Shown here: positions 47,800 to 50,465 of the stretch, piece after piece
Numbering within the stretch: the stretch's first letter is position 1
How the letters are laid out: each line of letters starts with the position of its first letter
Source: a bacterium HR15
GTDB taxonomy: Bacteria > Armatimonadota > Fimbriimonadia > Fimbriimonadales > GBS-DC
Assembly (NCBI GenBank): GCA_002898555.1
Contig: BEHR01000030.1
Coordinates: 1 to 50,465, forward strand
Direction: 5' to 3'
DNA: 50,465 nt
The notes under the pieces: model-generated
Told to the model about the DNA's origin: nothing
What the model saw: only the letters and a program-made list of their open reading frames with translations
Databases searched by the model: none
Position numbers and translations under genes: made by a program

Positions 47800-48528
47800 A
47801 TGCATCCGGCAATGCGCTCGCTATACGAACTGCAACAACTCGATCTCTACCTTGAGGTGTTACGCCAGACCTTGAACAAACTGGATCCGGGCGACCACAT
47901 CAAGGCGGAGATTCAGCGGCAGCGCGCCGTGCTGGAACAGATAAAAAGCGAGTACGACGCTCTTCACGCCGAAGCAGTGGATCAGGAACTGCAACTGCGC
48001 ATGATCGATGAGAAACTGCACGAGGCGGAACAGGAGCTTTACTCGGGACGCATCACCAACCCGAAGGAGCTGGCTGCGCTCCAAAAAGACATCCTCCTCA
48101 TCAAGCAGCGCCGCAGCGAAATGGATGTCCGCGTGCTGGAAATGTGGGAAAAGATGGAAACCTTGCGCCAGCGCATCAACGAGAGCGAGCTGCGCATGAA
48201 CGAAATCGAGCAGCGATACGAAGCCTATCAGGTCGAGTACCATCAACGCAAGGCAGCCCTGGAGACCGAAATCCAGTTTCACGAGCAACAGCGCGAGGAA
48301 TTAGCTCGCCAGATTGACCCCGAAGCGCTCCAACGCTACGAACTCCTCCGCCAGCGACTGGGCGGAATCGCCGTTGCCCTGGTGGTGAACAAAGCCTGCG
48401 ATTGTTGCCACACGGTGCTGACCCCCTACCTGCTCAAACAACTGGAACACGAAACCGAGCTGATTACCTGCGAGAATTGCGCGCGCTTGCTCTACTGGAA
48501 AGAGTTAGACCCACCCCGCAACGAATAA
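47800..48528 (+). CDS. Coiled-coil protein with C4-type zinc ribbon (COG1579-like)
   Basis: Residues 10-185 of this 242-residue protein form a long antiparallel coiled coil (KLHEAEQELYSGRITNPKEL is the conserved turn region), and the C-terminal 45 carry a zinc ribbon with CDCCHTVLTPYL and CENCARLLYW. The whole layout matches COG1579 proteins, sometimes annotated as 'nucleic acid-binding, contains Zn-ribbon', whose role is unsettled. GGAGGTGG in the end of the upstream gene probably serves as ribosome site. It is tightly linked to the winged-helix-like protein. Confidence 0.85.
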   Translation: MHPAMRSLYELQQLDLYLEVLRQTLNKLDPGDHIKAEIQRQRAVLEQIKSEYDALHAEAVDQELQLRMIDEKLHEAEQELYSGRITNPKELAALQKDILLIKQRRSEMDVRVLEMWEKMETLRQRINESELRMNEIEQRYEAYQVEYHQRKAALETEIQFHEQQREELARQIDPEALQRYELLRQRLGGIAVALVVNKACDCCHTVLTPYLLKQLEHETELITCENCARLLYWKELDPPRNE

Positions 48529-48551
48529 CCACTATCCACCAAGCGCGCCTT

Positions 48552-48566
48552 TGTGCCATAATATAG
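48552..48566 (+). promoter_or_regulatory. 15-bp promoter-like motif, copy 2, before the O-antigen-ligase-like gene
   Basis: TGTGCCATAATATAG is identical to 45828-45842. CATAAT (48557-48562) lies 17 bp before the ATG at 48580, and GGAGAAGCG in between is the ribosome site. The exact 15-bp match suggests a shared promoter type. Confidence 0.55.
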
Positions 48567-48579
48567 AAACGGAGAAGCG

Positions 48580-50238
48580 ATGGCTATCCAAACGGTACGC
48601 CGACAATGGACAGGAGTGGTGGAGCGCGTGCTGCGCCCCATCGACCTGCTGAAGCAACTCATCGCCCGCCTCAGCGGATGGCTCAACCAGGAACGGTGGA
48701 CGAACCTACTTACCCTGCTGGCTTTGATGCTCGGCAATCTGGTCATCCTCTATTTCTTTTTACAAGGGCAGGACAACCGAGCCATTGCATTTGTGGTGCT
48801 GGCACTCATTGCACCATTTGCATTCCTGATTCCTGAGCTGAGTATTGTAGCATTCATCTGTGCAGGCGCAGGGCTGTTTGTCAACGCGATGTATTTTGCT
48901 ATTGGTCCAGGTGGTGGCACCGGTGAACGCACCCTAATTCTGACCTTTTTTACCATTCTTACTATCCGAGCCATTTATGAATATATCCGCACACCAGCAA
49001 CTCAGCGCCCAAAACTATTTTCATGGTTTACAATGATTCTTGTGTTTTTCTGGATATATTATCTAATTCATGTAATGTATATTTACCTGTTTCGTTATCA
49101 TGAGTATCCTCCTGACTCAATTGATGCGGTTTTTGGTATTTACCAGAAGCCAATTTTCCGATATTTTGATTACCATATGATTTGGATAGGTATTTTCCCA
49201 TTGATAATTTTGATGCGTCATTATCAGCGAGCAAAGCGTGTTTTTATTTTATTAATGATGGTTATGGCTTTAGGTATAGTCGCTATCATCTGGGATTACT
49301 TCGCTCCGCTGCCTGACTTTTTCAAGGTTCTGTTTCAGTTGCGGGCGTCTGGGGTAGATGTAGAGGGATATCGTATTCGCGATCCAGCCTCGCTCTATTT
49401 ATTTCTGGTTGGCTTTTTTGGCGCCCTATATGCTCTTGGATATGTGCGTGGTTGGTTGAATGTAGCGATTGGAATATACATTGGGCTGGCATTGATAGCG
49501 ATACTGGTTACTAAGAATCGCGCTCTATGGGCAGGTATTGCTATCTTCCTACCTGTCGCTCTGCTTTGGAAGTCCCCTAATGCGATTTTAAAGCAAGCCC
49601 AGTTGCTGATGGTGGCAGCACTGTTTCTATCAGCGATCATGCTTCATCCGAAGGTGAGTGAGCCTGTCTCCCAGATTCTGCACGAGGCGATGCAGCGTTG
49701 GGCACGCAATTATGCTTATGGAGGCGACCCGCGCCTTGACCCTTCTTATCAGATGCGTGTACGCGAGCTCGAAGCATTTCGAATCCATTGGGAAGGTTTA
49801 CCAACCTTCCAGAAACTGTTTGGTGCAGGCCTCGAGGCAACCTATGGATTTTATGTGCCGCTTTCCTACTTAGGATTTCGTGGACCGAGATTTGAGCGAT
49901 TGTATATCGAAAAAGTCTATATGCACTTTTCGTGGATGGCGCGTCTTCACCACATAGGGTATATTGGTCTGAGCCTGTTGGCTCTTACCCTGGTTGCCTT
50001 TCTGATTCGTGCCATGGGCATCTTTGTAACAACGCACAATATATTGGCGCGCATACTTCTTGTGGGAGCGATGGGGAGCACAATTAGCATGATTGCCTTT
50101 GATTTCCTGCATCAGACTCTCGACTCAAGCGCAGCTGTGCCTGTTGTCATGCTCTGGTCACTTGCGGAGCTGGTGCCTCACTGGCAGCGCACGGGACAGC
50201 TACCCTCCGCCTCGGCGGCAGCATCGATTGAAGCATAA
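48580..50238 (+). CDS. O-antigen ligase/polymerase-like membrane protein
   Basis: This 552-residue protein has about eleven membrane helices and the ligase-family layout: short loops, the conserved segment IGLALIAILVTKNRALWAGI in the middle, and a large periplasmic loop (residues about 355-455) with GLPTFQKLFGAGLEATYGFY. Such proteins ligate or polymerise surface polysaccharides such as O-antigen or teichuronic acid. From about 48880 onward the DNA is noticeably AT-richer than the preceding genes (for example 49030-49270), which fits transfer of a surface polysaccharide locus. Its neighbour on the right is a partial glycosyltransferase on the opposite strand. Confidence 0.75.
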   Translation: MAIQTVRRQWTGVVERVLRPIDLLKQLIARLSGWLNQERWTNLLTLLALMLGNLVILYFFLQGQDNRAIAFVVLALIAPFAFLIPELSIVAFICAGAGLFVNAMYFAIGPGGGTGERTLILTFFTILTIRAIYEYIRTPATQRPKLFSWFTMILVFFWIYYLIHVMYIYLFRYHEYPPDSIDAVFGIYQKPIFRYFDYHMIWIGIFPLIILMRHYQRAKRVFILLMMVMALGIVAIIWDYFAPLPDFFKVLFQLRASGVDVEGYRIRDPASLYLFLVGFFGALYALGYVRGWLNVAIGIYIGLALIAILVTKNRALWAGIAIFLPVALLWKSPNAILKQAQLLMVAALFLSAIMLHPKVSEPVSQILHEAMQRWARNYAYGGDPRLDPSYQMRVRELEAFRIHWEGLPTFQKLFGAGLEATYGFYVPLSYLGFRGPRFERLYIEKVYMHFSWMARLHHIGYIGLSLLALTLVAFLIRAMGIFVTTHNILARILLVGAMGSTISMIAFDFLHQTLDSSAAVPVVMLWSLAELVPHWQRTGQLPSASAAASIEA

Positions 50239-50278
50239 TCTGGAAATGTAATGGGGCGCTGGTCAAGCGAGTAGTCAC

Positions 50279-50295
50279 GACCAAAGTCTTTGGTC
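50279..50295. repeat. Perfect 8-bp palindrome between convergent genes
   Basis: GACCAAAG and CTTTGGTC flank a single T. It lies between two convergent stop codons (50238 and 50312) and may help transcript ends, but it has no T-run and too small a loop for a normal hairpin. Confidence 0.35.
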
Positions 50296-50311
50296 AGCAT
50301 CATTGTGCGCC

Positions 50312-50465
50312 TCACGACTTTGGGTTTGCTCCCAACAAAACCTGCAGATATTGCTGGGCGACGCGCTCCTCGTGAAATTGCAAAAGCCACTCTTCGGGCA
50401 CTTGAGGGGCGTCACCATCCAGCACACGCATAATCGCGTTCGCCATCGCCTCCACATCGCCCACC
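50312..50465 (-). CDS. Glycosyltransferase family 4 protein, C-terminal end (partial)
   Basis: The minus-strand frame enters from the right edge and ends TGA at 50312-50314. The 50 visible residues include GDVEAMANAIMRVLDGD, followed by a helical tail (EEWLLQFHEERVAQQYLQVL). 'GDxEAxAxAIxxLL' is the typical C-terminus of GT-B glycosyltransferases of the GT4 class, which transfer sugars from nucleotide donors. The catalytic part lies outside the window. Together with the O-antigen-ligase-like gene it hints at a polysaccharide cluster beyond the edge. Confidence 0.65.
   Translation of the reverse strand, partial: VGDVEAMANAIMRVLDGDAPQVPEEWLLQFHEERVAQQYLQVLLGANPKS

Noticed and set aside
50178-50390. 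70-codon minus-strand ORF overlapping the ligase-like gene end
   Set aside because: It overlaps the 3' end of the ligase-like gene and the glycosyltransferase tail in another frame, with no motif or ribosome site.

Overview
The window looks like a chromosomal segment of a free-living, flagellated, aerobic bacterium, most likely of the phylum Armatimonadota. This is inferred from several traits seen together: a pseudopilin with an H-x9-DG tail, secreted proteins ending in dockerin-like D-x-N/D-G-D repeats with a final Gly-Cys, RHS/YD proteins with 'WYDP-GRF-QDP' cores, a chromosome of fairly high GC by eye, and many genes with a GGGTA(T/C)AAT -10 box only a few bases before the start codon. 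No 16S rRNA is present, so the placement stays an inference.

Left part (1-6451, almost all minus strand) is accessory DNA. A truncated RHS C-terminal gene (C) is followed by a small membrane protein, a DUF2281/PIN toxin-antitoxin pair, an orphan RHS tip (B), a second membrane protein and a broken RHS tip (A) that runs off the left edge. This is the layout of a polymorphic-toxin locus with displaced tip/immunity cassettes. Upstream lie two unrecognised exported or anchored proteins behind a near-consensus promoter, then a 690-bp intergenic stretch with large inverted repeats.

Middle part (6452-23111): priA; two secreted dockerin-like proteins; a 252-bp MITE-like element; an ECF-like sigma factor; proS; tRNA-Thr; a YfhO-family membrane protein with two FHA-domain membrane proteins; and a flagellar hook cluster fliK-flgD-flgE, separated from the FHA genes by a strong convergent terminator.

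Next part (23184-36642): a coiled-coil/nuclease-like protein divergent from pyrK-pyrD through a palindromic pair of face-to-face -10 boxes; a DUF4350/DUF4129/GPDP-membrane cluster; plsC, a bifunctional-nuclease-family gene and rho; a pseudopilin, a beta-propeller protein and a secreted protein; a Gfo/Idh/MocA oxidoreductase; and an unannotated 39-codon leaderless ORF.

Right part (36661-50465): rseP and dxr with a truncated nucleotidyltransferase-like gene; then a long plus-strand run of ctaB, cytochrome oxidase subunit III, SCO1, a NUDIX hydrolase, pheA, a periplasmic-binding lipoprotein, an ABC-2 permease, a large probable winged-helix protein with a coiled-coil/zinc-ribbon partner, and an AT-richer O-antigen-ligase-like gene. 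A partial glycosyltransferase enters from the right edge and suggests a surface polysaccharide locus beyond it.

Most of the window is ordinary housekeeping DNA. The parts most worth follow-up are the RHS tip array, the leaderless promoter grammar, the MITE, the FHA/YfhO membrane cluster and the winged-helix/zinc-ribbon pair.
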